This document shows, one piece after another, positions 17,846 to 26,591 of a DNA stretch of 64,000 nt. The stretch spans positions 930,001-994,000 of the forward strand of contig CAWAEC010000006.1 of assembly GCA_963781155.1 (NCBI GenBank), in the 5' to 3' direction. How positions within the stretch are numbered: the stretch's first letter is position 1; the number at the start of each line of letters is the position of its first letter. The notes under the pieces are model-generated. The model was not told the DNA's origin and did no database searches. It was given only the letters and a program-made list of their open reading frames with translations. This DNA comes from PALSA-693 sp963781155 (lineage in GTDB: Bacteria > Actinomycetota > Acidimicrobiia > Acidimicrobiales > Palsa-688). A program made the translations under genes and the position numbers.

Positions 17846-19643
17846 GTGAGTCGGCATAAAGTCGGGCTAGGGGGACTGAGGGTCCCCCATTTTGGGTGGC
17901 GGGGGGAATTGAATTTGGGGTGTGTTGGGCAGGGTTGATCCTCAGGGTTCGTTGCTGGAGACTCGGGTGATGCGCCGGCATCTGGTGACGAAGGGCTCGT
18001 TTTATGAGCGGCTGGCCGAGCATGGCCACGAGATCTTCGGTGACGACGATTTCGTCGAGTTGTACTCGGCGCGGCTGGGGCGGCCGTCGATCCCGCCGTC
18101 GGTGATGGTGCGGGCCATGTTGTGCGCCACCCATGACCGCACGCCCTCAGATGCGGAGACCTCCAGGCGGACCCGGGTGGACGCCGATTGGAAGGCGGCC
18201 ATGGGGGTCGAGGACGACTTCGAGGGGATCGCGGCCCGGACGTTCAGTTTGATGCGGGCCCGGATGATCGCCCATGACGCCGATAACCAGCTGTTCCAGG
18301 CCACGCTGGCCCAGGCGGTGCAGGCAGGGATCTTCAAGGGCCGCTTGACCGCCATCATTGACAGCTCGCCGGTGAACGGGGCGGGGGCGGTGGCCGATAG
18401 CTACGAGCTGATCCGAGGCTTCCTGCGCCAGGCGGTCCGAGCGGCCGGAGACCGTTTGAGCGATGGGGCCCAGGCGGTGGCGGCGCCGGTTTGTGGGGCC
18501 AAGCCGGATATCGACTGGCAGGACCCTGCGGCCCGCCGTGCGCATCTGGGGGTGCTGGTGGGAGCGGCCCGGGTGGTCATGGCCGACCTGGACGGGGTGG
18601 AGGACCCGGCCGTGGCCGAGCCCGTCGGTTTGTTGGCCCAGGTGATCGACTCTGACACCGAGCCCGACCCCGATGGCGGTGGCGGCGGGGTCGGTATCCG
18701 GGAGGGGGTGGCCCCGGATCGGGTGATCAGCGTGTCGGACCCGGAGATGCGTCATGGCCGCAAGAGCGCGTCGCGCCGGTTCGACGGTCACAAGATGGAC
18801 ATCATCACCGACGAGGCCTCCGAACTGGTGTTGGGCCTTGAGGTCCGGGCGGGTAACGCCTCCGACGGCGAGGCCGCGGTCCCCCTGCTCGACCAGGTGA
18901 CCTCCACCCCCGGGCTCGACATCGAGATCCTGGTGGGCGACATGGCCTACTCCGACGGCGATATCCGAGCCGGTGTCGAACAGCGCGGGGTGGAAATGGT
19001 GGCCAAGGTGCCGCCGGTGACCAACGCCGGCCGCTTCCCCAAGACCGATTTCTATATCGACACCACCGCCGGCGAAGTCACCTGTCCGGCCGGGGAAGTG
19101 ACCACCAACGCCACCGTCGGTCGCGATCACAAAGGCCGGCCCGGTCTGCTATTCCGCTTCGACCCGGCCGAGTGCTCCACCTGCCCGGTGCGGGCGGACT
19201 GCACCGGCGCGCCGAGCGGGCGGACCGTCTTCGTCGGTGTCCACCACGACCGTGTCCAAGCGGCCCGCGCCGCCCAACACGACCCCGACATCCGGGTCCT
19301 GCTGCGCAACCGATCCAAAGTGGAACGCAAGATCGATCACCTCCAGGATCTGGGCATGCGCAAAGCCCGATACCGGGGGCGCCGAAAAACCAAACATCAA
19401 GGCTTCCTGGCCGCCACCGTCGCCAACTTCTCGCGCCTCGAGGTCCTCGGCGCGCTCGGCCAACCAGCCCAGAGCGCTCTGGCCGCCTGATCCAAGCAGT
19501 TTCCCAGCCGCGCCCGCACCCAGCCCCCCTGCAGGCGTACTCAAACCCTCACCGACCCACATGAGACCCATTCACAGCCAAAACCATCCCCCCCACCACC
19601 AGCCGCCTACCAGCCCCAAAAAGGGCACTTCCTGCCGACTCAC
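17846..19643 (+). mobile_element. IS1182-family insertion sequence with CTAG target duplication
   Basis: 1798 bp. Ends are gtgagtcggcataaagt (17846-17862) and the reverse complement of the right end, gtgagtcggcaggaagt; 15 of 17 bases match. It is flanked by a 4-bp palindromic repeat CTAG at 17842-17845 and 19644-19647. It contains one intact transposase gene and no passenger. Intact ends, intact transposase and a perfect target duplication point to a recent insertion. Confidence 0.9.
17922..19490 (+). CDS. IS1182-family transposase
   Basis: 522 residues, full length and undamaged. The N-terminal domain has RLGRPSIPPSVMVRAMLCATH, the region of the first acid is AIIDSSPVNGAGA, the middle has DRVISVSDPEMRHGRKSASR with FDGHKMDIITDE, the second acid is in EILVGDMAYSDGDIR and the C-terminal basic segment is RNRSKVERKIDHLQDLGMRK. 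A zinc-like CSTCPVRADC sits between. This is the DDE domain plus cysteine-rich insertion of IS1182/ISPsy6 enzymes. GTG 17922 is the first start in the frame; a later ATG at 17970 is also possible. Confidence 0.9.
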   Translation: MLGRVDPQGSLLETRVMRRHLVTKGSFYERLAEHGHEIFGDDDFVELYSARLGRPSIPPSVMVRAMLCATHDRTPSDAETSRRTRVDADWKAAMGVEDDFEGIAARTFSLMRARMIAHDADNQLFQATLAQAVQAGIFKGRLTAIIDSSPVNGAGAVADSYELIRGFLRQAVRAAGDRLSDGAQAVAAPVCGAKPDIDWQDPAARRAHLGVLVGAARVVMADLDGVEDPAVAEPVGLLAQVIDSDTEPDPDGGGGGVGIREGVAPDRVISVSDPEMRHGRKSASRRFDGHKMDIITDEASELVLGLEVRAGNASDGEAAVPLLDQVTSTPGLDIEILVGDMAYSDGDIRAGVEQRGVEMVAKVPPVTNAGRFPKTDFYIDTTAGEVTCPAGEVTTNATVGRDHKGRPGLLFRFDPAECSTCPVRADCTGAPSGRTVFVGVHHDRVQAARAAQHDPDIRVLLRNRSKVERKIDHLQDLGMRKARYRGRRKTKHQGFLAATVANFSRLEVLGALGQPAQSALAA

Positions 19644-20108
19644 CTAGATGACGACGGGGTCGTGAAAATGTCGGTGTCTTCGGCACGTCAGAAGACGAAG
19701 AACCTCTCGGCGCGACCAGAGTGCAGCCTGCTCGTGGTCGACCCCGCAGACGCCCAGCGTACGCTCGAGATCCGTGCTCGGGCCGAAGTTCTCGCCGACG
19801 AGGACTATGCCAACCTCACCAAGATGCTGAAAGCGTCAGGATCCGACATCGACGCCCGCTCGCTTGATGGCCCGGGTGAAACCCGCTGCGTGATAAAACT
19901 CGATCCGGTCAAGTTCAACACTCACGGCTGACGCCGGGGATACACCGAAGCATCTGACCGCGCTCGTGGACCCTCCGAAAGGACCACCGATCCCCCGATT
20001 ACCAGCCCCCCACTCAAGCGGAAGCAGCACTACAGCGAGCACGAAATAGTTGGTTAACGCAGAGGCATGTATTAGCCCGTCTCTGGTTGATAGCCGGCCG
20101 TAGTCGGT

Positions 20109-21290
20109 TTAGTGCTTGAAGCGGGCGTGATGCTGGGCAAGCAAGTCGGCCCCATAGTCGTTTCCGTTCGGGGTGCGGACCACCGTGTGGATATGGTTGC
20201 GGCTGCGATGAGGATTGTCGAACGCGACGCCGGACTGGTGGTCGAACTCTATCAGGATCACGGGGCTGTGGACCCGGTAGTAGAAGACCGACTCGGGGTC
20301 GGCGAGGGCACTGGCGTCGTCGGGACCGGCCCAGGCGAACCAGGTTTCATCGAAGTGTTGGACCACCTCGGTTGTTCGGATGCCGGCATGTGCGGGTCGG
20401 ATGACGCCCACGTAGCCGGCAATGAGGGCCCGAACCAGCTGTTGTTGTCCCGCCGACAGCTCCTGATAGTTGATGCCAGCGTAGGGGAGCACAAGGTTGT
20501 CGCGGAAGGCGAACGCCGTGGTCGCGTCGAAGCCGACCCCGGCGCCGATGGTGGCCTTAACCCGCTGCGCCGCGTCGAGCGCGTCCATCACCGCCAACCC
20601 GTCGCTCTCCTGGGCGGCGAACACCCGGGTGCCGACGTAGGCGCCACCCTCGGCGAGGCAGGGCTCTGACCCGAGAAAGGTAGGCGTCATCACCATCTGC
20701 TCCCCGAGGACGAGACAATTAAGGTTGAGGTGGTGTCCGTCGATCTGCCAGCCCCAGGGCTCGTCGGTCGAGGGCGAGCCGAAGATCGACAGCCAGTAGT
20801 ACCATTCTCCGAACTCGTCGTGCTTTCCGGTCATCTCGGCGACGGTCTCGTTCAGCTTCATAACATTGCGCGCCGTTTCGAAACCCACCGAACTGGTGGT
20901 AGCCGCCAAGAGCGCAAAGGCGAGGCGACGCTGTTCGAGGGTCAAATCCTCGAAGCACACCCCGTGGCGCATGACATAAGGATGGATGTTGACCCAGCTT
21001 CGCCAATTGCGGCTGTCGACGGGGAACACGGCTGCCGATCGCTGGCTGGCCCTCAGGCTATTGAGGAAAGCCTGGGCCGCCGCCGCGATCGGCGCCGTGG
21101 ACGCCCCGGTCTCCCGGAGGCGGAACAGTCCTGAGCGTACGACTCCGTCGGTCGTGATGCCACAAAACGGCTCGGCCAACGCTTTCTCACCCATGTCCCT
21201 GAGGGCGCGGACATTGCCGGACAGCGTCTCGTTCGGCCGGGCGAGCATGGGTTCGGGCCACTGGCGAACGCCGAAAGGGTACCTGGCCAC
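20109..21290 (-). CDS. DUF3500 domain protein
   Basis: 393 residues. Characteristic DUF3500 segments are RSWVNIHPYVMRHGVCFEDL, FGEWYYWLSIFGSPSTDEPW, GWQIDGHHLNLN, PTFLGSEPC and the C-terminal FDHQSGVAFDNP with RNHIHTVVRTPNGNDYG. The conserved His and Asp residues suggest a metal- or redox-active enzyme, but the family has no firmly established activity. GTG 21290 is backed by GAGGAGG at 21296-21302. It stands alone behind a palindromic operator-like site, between two pseudogenes, and is intact, which suggests it is under selection. Confidence 0.85.
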   Translation of the reverse strand: MARYPFGVRQWPEPMLARPNETLSGNVRALRDMGEKALAEPFCGITTDGVVRSGLFRLRETGASTAPIAAAAQAFLNSLRASQRSAAVFPVDSRNWRSWVNIHPYVMRHGVCFEDLTLEQRRLAFALLAATTSSVGFETARNVMKLNETVAEMTGKHDEFGEWYYWLSIFGSPSTDEPWGWQIDGHHLNLNCLVLGEQMVMTPTFLGSEPCLAEGGAYVGTRVFAAQESDGLAVMDALDAAQRVKATIGAGVGFDATTAFAFRDNLVLPYAGINYQELSAGQQQLVRALIAGYVGVIRPAHAGIRTTEVVQHFDETWFAWAGPDDASALADPESVFYYRVHSPVILIEFDHQSGVAFDNPHRSRNHIHTVVRTPNGNDYGADLLAQHHARFKH

Positions 21291-21351
21291 ATCGGACCTC
21301 CTCTCGTGTGAGTGCCTATCGGGAGCGAGCGGGGCACCGGGTCTCCATGAT

Positions 21352-21374
21352 CGTATTACACGCTTTGTAATGCG
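21352..21374. promoter_or_regulatory. Palindromic operator-like site upstream of DUF3500
   Basis: cgtattaca (21352-21360) and tgtaatgcg (21366-21374) form a 9-5-9 inverted repeat with one mismatch, about 62-84 bp upstream of the DUF3500 start in an AT-richer pocket. The form fits a TetR or GntR dimer site. No regulator gene adjoins it. Between 21291 and 21681 nothing else is seen. Confidence 0.4.
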
Positions 21375-21681
21375 ACGGGCCGCTCAGGGTGTCAACCTCG
21401 GTAGGCCTCCTAGTGACATGGCCCGCTTCGCCGGCCTGGAGTGCGCCCGAGCGGACCGATGATTGAGGGCGCGGCAGGACTTGGCCACGCCAAGGACCTG
21501 GGCACCTTCCCTAATCCCTGAGGCGTCAATTGTCGATCCGCGGGCCGCGTCACTCCGGCAGACGATCCTCATGGCCGCGATACAGCGCCTGCTCCTGCTT
21601 TCTTCAAAGGTCTTTGGCCGCCGCGATCTTTTGCACGCTGGCGTCCCTTCGGGTCCTGTGCGTCGTGGCGCAGGATGTGGC

Positions 21682-22571
21682 ATGGTTTTGCGTGTGAAAT
21701 GGGGGATCGTCTTTGCCAGCACTGCGTTTCCAGAGCCCGACCGCGCCGTCGCTATGGCGAAGGCGGCGGAGGCCGCCGGCATCGAGTCGCTTTGGTGCCC
21801 CGAGCACGTGGTGGTAGCGGTCGGCGATCACGTCACCCCCTACGCCGGGTCGCTCGACGGCAAGATGGACCGGTTGTGGCGCCGGGGCGGCATCCCCGAC
21901 CCTATGGTGTGGTTGGCCTTCGTGGCCGCCAATACCACCGTCATCAACCTCGGTACCAACGTCGTCATCCTGCCCGAACATCAGCCCGCGGTCTTCGCCA
22001 AGTCGGTCGCCACGCTCGACTCCTTGTCGAAGGGGCGGGTGCAGCTCGGCATCGGGGTGGGGGAGCTGCCCGAGGAGTACGCCGCGGTGGGCATGGAGTA
22101 CACCAACCGGGGGAGGCGCATGGACGAGTACATCGAGGCTATGCGGGCGCTCTGGCAGCAGGAGGTCGCGGCCTATCACGGCAAGTACGTGTCCTTCGAC
22201 GGCGTGCGGTGCGACCCCAGCCCGGTCAACGGCACCGTGCCGCTGCATATCGGAGGCGCCTCTCCGGCAGCCGTCCGACGTGCCGCTCGCTACGGCGACG
22301 GCTACTTCCCCTTTGTCCGCCCCGACCTCGACCTGCGCGAGACGCTCGGGCGGGTCATCCCCGCCGTCCGACCGAGGCCGAGAAACTGGGCCGGGACCCC
22401 AGCTTGATCGAGATAACCGTTGGTGGGGCTCGAACCGTGGCCGAAGCCGAGCAGATGGCGGCGCTCGGCGTGCACCGACTCACCGTGGCCTTACGCGCCA
22501 AAGAGATCGAGGCCATACGCGACGAGGTGGGGATGCTCGGCGAGCTGGTGGACGCTACTCGGGACCTGTGA
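21682..22571 (+). pseudogene. LLM-class F420-type oxidoreductase, one frameshift
   Basis: From ATG 21682 the protein reads KWGIVFASTAFPEPDRAVAM, ESLWCPEHVVVAVGDHVTPY, INLGTNVVILPEHQPAVFAK, GRVQLGIGVGELPEEYAAVG and PLHIGGASPAAVRRAARYGD, all standard for the family. Near 22365 the frame shifts by one base and continues TEAEKLGRDPSLIEITVGGA to the stop at 22571. About 296 residues if repaired. The break is outside a homopolymer. Either a young pseudogene or a sequencing indel. Confidence 0.8.
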
Positions 22572-23011
22572 GCGGGGTGGACGACAGGGCGTCCCTGGAG
22601 GGCCGGTTGGACATCGTGACCGTCGCCACGAATGTGTCTTACAAGGCTTTGGACTCAGCAGCTCGGTGCCGTGACCGCGGAGGTGGTGACACGTAATACG
22701 GATCTTCCCGTCACCGTAAGTGGCGTGCGGTTCAACACGATCACCTCGAACGAACCGGTCGGAGGCGGTCTCGGAAGGAAGCGTCGGGCCGATCCTGCCG
22801 ACTTTGCGCTCTTCCAGCGACTCCAAGCGCCCCGTCATTCTGCATCGGGGCGCTTGGAGCAGCCGTGTGAGCAGGATGCATTTTTGAGGTGATTATTTCA
22901 GGGCTGTGTTATTCCGGCGGTCTTAGGGATCTTGCCCTTTGGCCACTGTGGTGAATGGTGGGAAACTGAGGTGCGCAGTTTGCGTCCAACTTCGGGAATC
23001 CCGATGATCAG
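22572..23011. other. Gene-free stretch with a strong hairpin
   Basis: No supportable gene. The stretch contains the 14-bp hairpin at 22821-22859, described separately, and ends where recognisable VOC sequence begins. Confidence 0.5.
22821..22859. repeat. Perfect 14-bp inverted repeat (hairpin)
   Basis: ctccaagcgccccg at 22821-22834 pairs exactly with cggggcgcttggag at 22846-22859 around an 11-base loop. The stem is GC-rich, but no T-run follows on either strand within ten bases. It could be a terminator serving the LLM gene or a remnant of a mobile element end. Confidence 0.5.
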
Positions 23012-23464
23012 CACTTTCACACGTTCTTCCGGATGGGTGACGGATCGACGATTGCCTTCTTCGAGTCGCCCGGCTTGCCGCAGACGCCCGAGCCCCCGAC
23101 GCCAGCGTTCAAGAACTTCAACCACATTGCGCTCGAGGTGCCGACGCGGGCCGATGTCGACCAGTGGTGCGCATGGCTCGAGCAGAATGGCGTCAAGGTG
23201 CGGGTGGTCGACCATCACATCATCTACAGCGCCTACTTCGAGGATTTCAACGGCGTTCGATTGGAGGTCACGGCGACAGCGGTCGACTCGTGGAACGACC
23301 GGCCCGATGTCGGCGAGGCGGCATTGACCGAGTGGCGCGAGGCGAAGGAGCAGGCGCGTGCGGCGGGCACCGACGTCGCCGACGCGCTCCGGGCGGTCAT
23401 CGCACGCCATGCTCACCGGGCGAGTATCCGCGATCAACTCGGCACCGATCAAGCGTCCGAGTGA
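23012..23464 (+). pseudogene. 5'-truncated VOC protein, paralogue of the gene at 59428-60096
   Basis: Readable from HFHTFFRMGDGSTIAFFESP to the stop at 23464. It lines up without gaps to the C-terminal two thirds of the intact minus-strand VOC protein, sharing GDGSTIAFFESPGLP and NFNHIAL.VPTR.DVD. About 70 N-terminal residues carrying the first metal ligand are absent. ATG 23033 could start a 143-residue product but would lack half the fold. An amidohydrolase remnant follows, the same order as in the intact locus. Confidence 0.75.
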
Positions 23465-23492
23465 TTGGGGGTCGATCGAGATGGAGGTTCCC

Positions 23493-24123
23493 ATGACGAC
23501 CGTCGGACCGTTCTTCGACTCGCCAGCCGACCCGTACTTCGACCCGGTGTGGGCGATCTTCAACGAGGCGCGAATCGTCATCGCCTTCCATATCGGTGAG
23601 TCCGAGGCCACCCACCCGGTGCTCAGAGCCTGGAACGAGAAGGTCACCCCGGCACGTCATTCGGCATCTGGTTCTGGATGAACGCCTACGGAGAGGTTCC
23701 CCTCGTCCAGACCCTGTCGTCGATGATCTACTACAACCTGTTTACCCGCTTCCCAAACCTGCGGGTCCTCAGCGTAGAGAACGGGGCCGAGTGGGTTCCG
23801 CACTTCCTCACCAAGCTCGACAAGAACCGCGGCATGGCGAAGAACGGCTTCTGGCCGTGCGGCCAACTCCCTGAACGGCCGAGCAACATCTTCCGCCAGC
23901 ACATCGGCGTGGTGCCATACCCAGAAGACGACATCGTCGCCATCACCGCGGTCGCCGGCCCCGACACGCTATGCCTCTAGGAACCGACTTCCCCCATCCG
24001 GAAGGCGTGGCCCGGGTGCTCGAGTTCGTCGAGGAAGCGATGGGCGACATCGACGACGAGCAGGTCCGACGCAAGTTGCTCTATGACAACGGCCGTCGGT
24101 TCGTGCCGGTCGGCGCGGCATAG
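23493..24123 (+). pseudogene. Internally deleted amidohydrolase, paralogue of 58234-59431
   Basis: The start MTTVGPFFDS is joined straight to PADPYFDPVWAIFNEARIV; in the intact-order paralogue these segments lie about 170 residues apart, so an internal deletion fused them. Frameshifts follow after ARHSASG and after DTLCL; the remaining text WMNAYGEVPLVQTLSSMIYY, RFPNLRVLSVENGAEWVPHF, GTDFPHPEGVAR and LLYDNGRRFVP matches the paralogue closely. The DxH metal motif near the N terminus is lost. Non-functional. Confidence 0.8.
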
Positions 24124-24235
24124 ACGGTCCTGACCCGAAAGGGAGGGGCCGCTCTGTCAGTCCGTGTTGTGTCCCGCCCCTGTCGAGTCGTCTGAGGAGG
24201 TCCAATATTTCACGGTCAGTTGCGTCGGCGGTCGA

Positions 24236-25405
24236 TCAGGGCCGACTGTACTCGACGTGGGCGGTGCCACTAAGGATGCGCCGTGCGGTTCGGTCGACGC
24301 TCACCGAGGTCACCCGAGGACCGTCGGGATTCTCCTCGACGATGCGCACTCCGATGGTGGCGATGCCTTTGGGGTGGGCGAGTCGGACTGGGCCTTGGTG
24401 TGTGACGTTCAGCAGGTGGGCGACGGTGCCCGGGATAAGGCTCGCGGCGGCGACACACATCGCGGTTGTCAGCGGGATGGCGTGATGCGCCCGTTGCATC
24501 GACGTCGACCTGACCTGGAGATCGTGGTCGGCTGCTTCGACCGTTCTTACTGACGCGAGTTGGTGCCGCTCCGCTCGGCTGAGCAAGGCCAGGCGGGGAA
24601 TCGCTGGTGAGCGAGCGAGGGCGTCGTCTTCGTCATGCGCGAGTCCGGCCGCGACGGCAGCCGCCGCGCGGATCGACTCGATTCGATCGAGAACTGCCGT
24701 GTCGGCGTTGATCGTTGACGGGTCGACACTGGCTGGGACACCGAGCCCCTCGGCGGCGATGATGACGAGTGGGGTGGTGACGTCGACGATTGACACGTCG
24801 ACCGGGTCACCGATCTTCGGGTGGAGCCGATCAACGGCTGCACCGGTCGGGAATAGCCGACCGGTGACGGCCCCGGCCGGGTCGAGGTACTCGGTCACGA
24901 TGCGCGCCGCCGTGCCCGGGACTCCCTCTAACTCGAAGTCGCCCGCCCAGGCGAAGCGACCGCGGTCGACCGGCACCCGCGCCACGATCCGACGGCCGGT
25001 GTTGATGTTGTACATCGTCACGTGTGCCAGGCCGTCAGGAACGCTGAGCAGCCCTTCGTCGATCGAGTAGGGGCCGACCGCCGAGGTGAGGTTGCCGCAG
25101 TTGCCTTTTGCGTCGACGATCGCCCGGTCGACGCCCACTTGGTAGAACGTGTAGTCCACGTCGCAGCCGGGCCGATTCGACCGGCTGACGGCCACCACCT
25201 TGCTTGTCGACGATGTCGCCCCCCCGAGGCCGTCGATCTGCATCGGATCCGGCGAGCCCATCAGCGACAACAACATCGCATCTCGCTGCGGTCCCCCCGG
25301 TGGCAGATCGTCGTCGCGGACGAAGACGCCCTTGCTGGTGCCGCCGCGCATCAGCACGACCGGCAGGTCGTGAGATCGGCGTGCGTCCTGGTCCCCGGTT
25401 TGCAC
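24236..25405 (-). CDS. PrpF/4-oxalomesaconate-tautomerase-like isomerase
   Basis: 389 residues, last gene of the GntR operon. The diaminopimelate-epimerase-like fold is shown by VVLMRGGTSKGVFVRDDDLP, the catalytic cysteine segment AKGNCGNLTSAVGPYSIDEG, GLGGATSSTSKVVAV and the second-half motif PLTTAMCVAAASLIPGTVA. Members shift double bonds or tautomerise unsaturated di/tricarboxylates: PrpF makes cis-2-methylaconitate, GalD converts 4-oxalomesaconate. With a ring-cleavage-type dioxygenase directly upstream, tautomerising a ring-fission acid is likely. GTG start 9 bp after the upstream stop. Exact substrate unknown. Confidence 0.88.
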   Translation of the reverse strand: MQTGDQDARRSHDLPVVLMRGGTSKGVFVRDDDLPPGGPQRDAMLLSLMGSPDPMQIDGLGGATSSTSKVVAVSRSNRPGCDVDYTFYQVGVDRAIVDAKGNCGNLTSAVGPYSIDEGLLSVPDGLAHVTMYNINTGRRIVARVPVDRGRFAWAGDFELEGVPGTAARIVTEYLDPAGAVTGRLFPTGAAVDRLHPKIGDPVDVSIVDVTTPLVIIAAEGLGVPASVDPSTINADTAVLDRIESIRAAAAVAAGLAHDEDDALARSPAIPRLALLSRAERHQLASVRTVEAADHDLQVRSTSMQRAHHAIPLTTAMCVAAASLIPGTVAHLLNVTHQGPVRLAHPKGIATIGVRIVEENPDGPRVTSVSVDRTARRILSGTAHVEYSRP

Positions 25406-25414
25406 CGCTTGGCC

Positions 25415-26554
25415 CTACAGCCAGGCGCCCGGGTAGTTCGGGTCGTCGGCTCCGATGGCGTTGGTGGTCAACCGGACGGGCTCGACGAGGTCGATGATGA
25501 CACCCCACAGATCGCTGCGCAGCCCGGCTTCGGGTCGCTCGTAGCCGGGCTTGGCGCCGTGGCCGCCGGCCCGGGTGTGTACGGTTATCTTGCCGAGACC
25601 GGCGATCGCGCCGCTCTCGCTGGCGATTCGGTAGAAGATCTCGTCGCAGTCGGTGTTGTGATCTGGGATGTTCGGATAGGCGTTCGGATGGTCCGGCAGA
25701 CGAGCGGGCGTGTGGGCTGAAACGAGTACCCCTCGGCATTCGAAGACACCATCGATGTCGGGGTTCAGGTTGACGCGGCCGCTGAACGGCTCGACGTCGC
25801 GCATGTTGAGGGCGTAGGGATAGAGCGCACCGTCCCAGCCGACGACATCGAACGGGTGCGTCTCGTACACGTAGTTCGTGATGACGTCATCGACCTTGAC
25901 GGCGACCGCGAACTCGCCTCGTTCGTCGGTCGGTTCGGGGAGCTCAGGCACCCTGAGGTCCCGCTCGGAATAGATCGCCTGCGACAGGAACTGCCCGACC
26001 GTGTTGCGGTACTTGGCTGGTGGCCCGATCGGGGTGCTGGTCTCGATCACGATCAGGCGCTGCGCGTTGGAGTCGGGTACCAGCCGCCACGTCGTGCCCC
26101 GGGGGATGTAGACGAAGTCCAACGGACCGTACGAGAACTCTCCGAAGAGGCTCTGGATGGTGCCGGTCCCTTCGACCACGGCGTACAACTCGTCCTTACC
26201 GCCGTTGCGGAGGAACCGTTCGCCGGCCGTGTCGGGCGTGGCGATCGAGTAGGCGAGGTCGCGGTTGAACGCGATCGGCACCCGGGCGTCGAGCACATCG
26301 CCAGAAGCTTTCAGCAGAGTCGGATCGACGATGTGATTGCGGACAACGCCCTCCTCCCACGGTTCGATGGGCATTCGGGTGACGGGCTCGACGCGCACGA
26401 CGCGGGTCGGTCGATAGAGCCGATAGAGCAAGGAGGCAGGACCGTTGAACCCGGAGGAGTTGTACAGCTCTTCGCAGTAGTGCCCGCCTTCGGGCCGGGG
26501 CAGGATGGTGAACCGCTTCGCCGGGATGGCTCCCCGTCGTTGGTAGTAGGTCAT
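25415..26554 (-). CDS. Homogentisate 1,2-dioxygenase-like protein
   Basis: 379 residues from ATG 26554 with GAGGAGGAC ahead of it. A cupin-fold dioxygenase: FEATURES include ELYAVVEGTGTIQSLFGEFS, LDFVYIPRGTTWRLVPDSNA, HPFDVVGWDGALYPYALNMR (close to the HGD signature fDVvGWDG..YPy) and the C-terminal iron-site region HNTDCDEIFYR with HTRAGGHGAKPGYERPE. HGD opens the ring of homogentisate to maleylacetoacetate. The protein is shorter than typical HGD (about 430) and sits with no maleylacetoacetate isomerase, so the true substrate may be another dihydroxy-aromatic acid. The gene lies between the hydrolase and the tautomerase in one operon. Confidence 0.82.
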   Translation of the reverse strand: MTYYQRRGAIPAKRFTILPRPEGGHYCEELYNSSGFNGPASLLYRLYRPTRVVRVEPVTRMPIEPWEEGVVRNHIVDPTLLKASGDVLDARVPIAFNRDLAYSIATPDTAGERFLRNGGKDELYAVVEGTGTIQSLFGEFSYGPLDFVYIPRGTTWRLVPDSNAQRLIVIETSTPIGPPAKYRNTVGQFLSQAIYSERDLRVPELPEPTDERGEFAVAVKVDDVITNYVYETHPFDVVGWDGALYPYALNMRDVEPFSGRVNLNPDIDGVFECRGVLVSAHTPARLPDHPNAYPNIPDHNTDCDEIFYRIASESGAIAGLGKITVHTRAGGHGAKPGYERPEAGLRSDLWGVIIDLVEPVRLTTNAIGADDPNYPGAWL

Positions 26555-26591
26555 GTCGTCCTCCTCGTGGCGTGGGGGATCGATCGCTCGT

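Larger units (their letters stand above)
17731..19931 (+). pseudogene. PPOX-class F420-type oxidoreductase gene split by an insertion sequence
   Basis: The 5' part is 17731-17845 (MATVPESHIDLLRPSALGAL...LTALGCFL) and the 3' part 19648-19931 (DDDGVVKMSVSSARQKTKNL to KLDPVKFNTHG). Removing the element and one CTAG joins them in frame to 132 residues, the usual length for this family, and restores FLDDDGVVKMS, the strand seen in intact relatives. ATG 17731 has AGGAGA at 17721-17726. The gene was therefore whole until a recent transposition. It would have been a small F420-binding reductase. Confidence 0.85.

Noticed and set aside
23935..23990. In-frame TAG in the amidohydrolase remnant as a possible recoding site
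   Set aside because: The paralogue at 58-59 kb shows the downstream text is in another frame, so it is a frameshift, not recoding.
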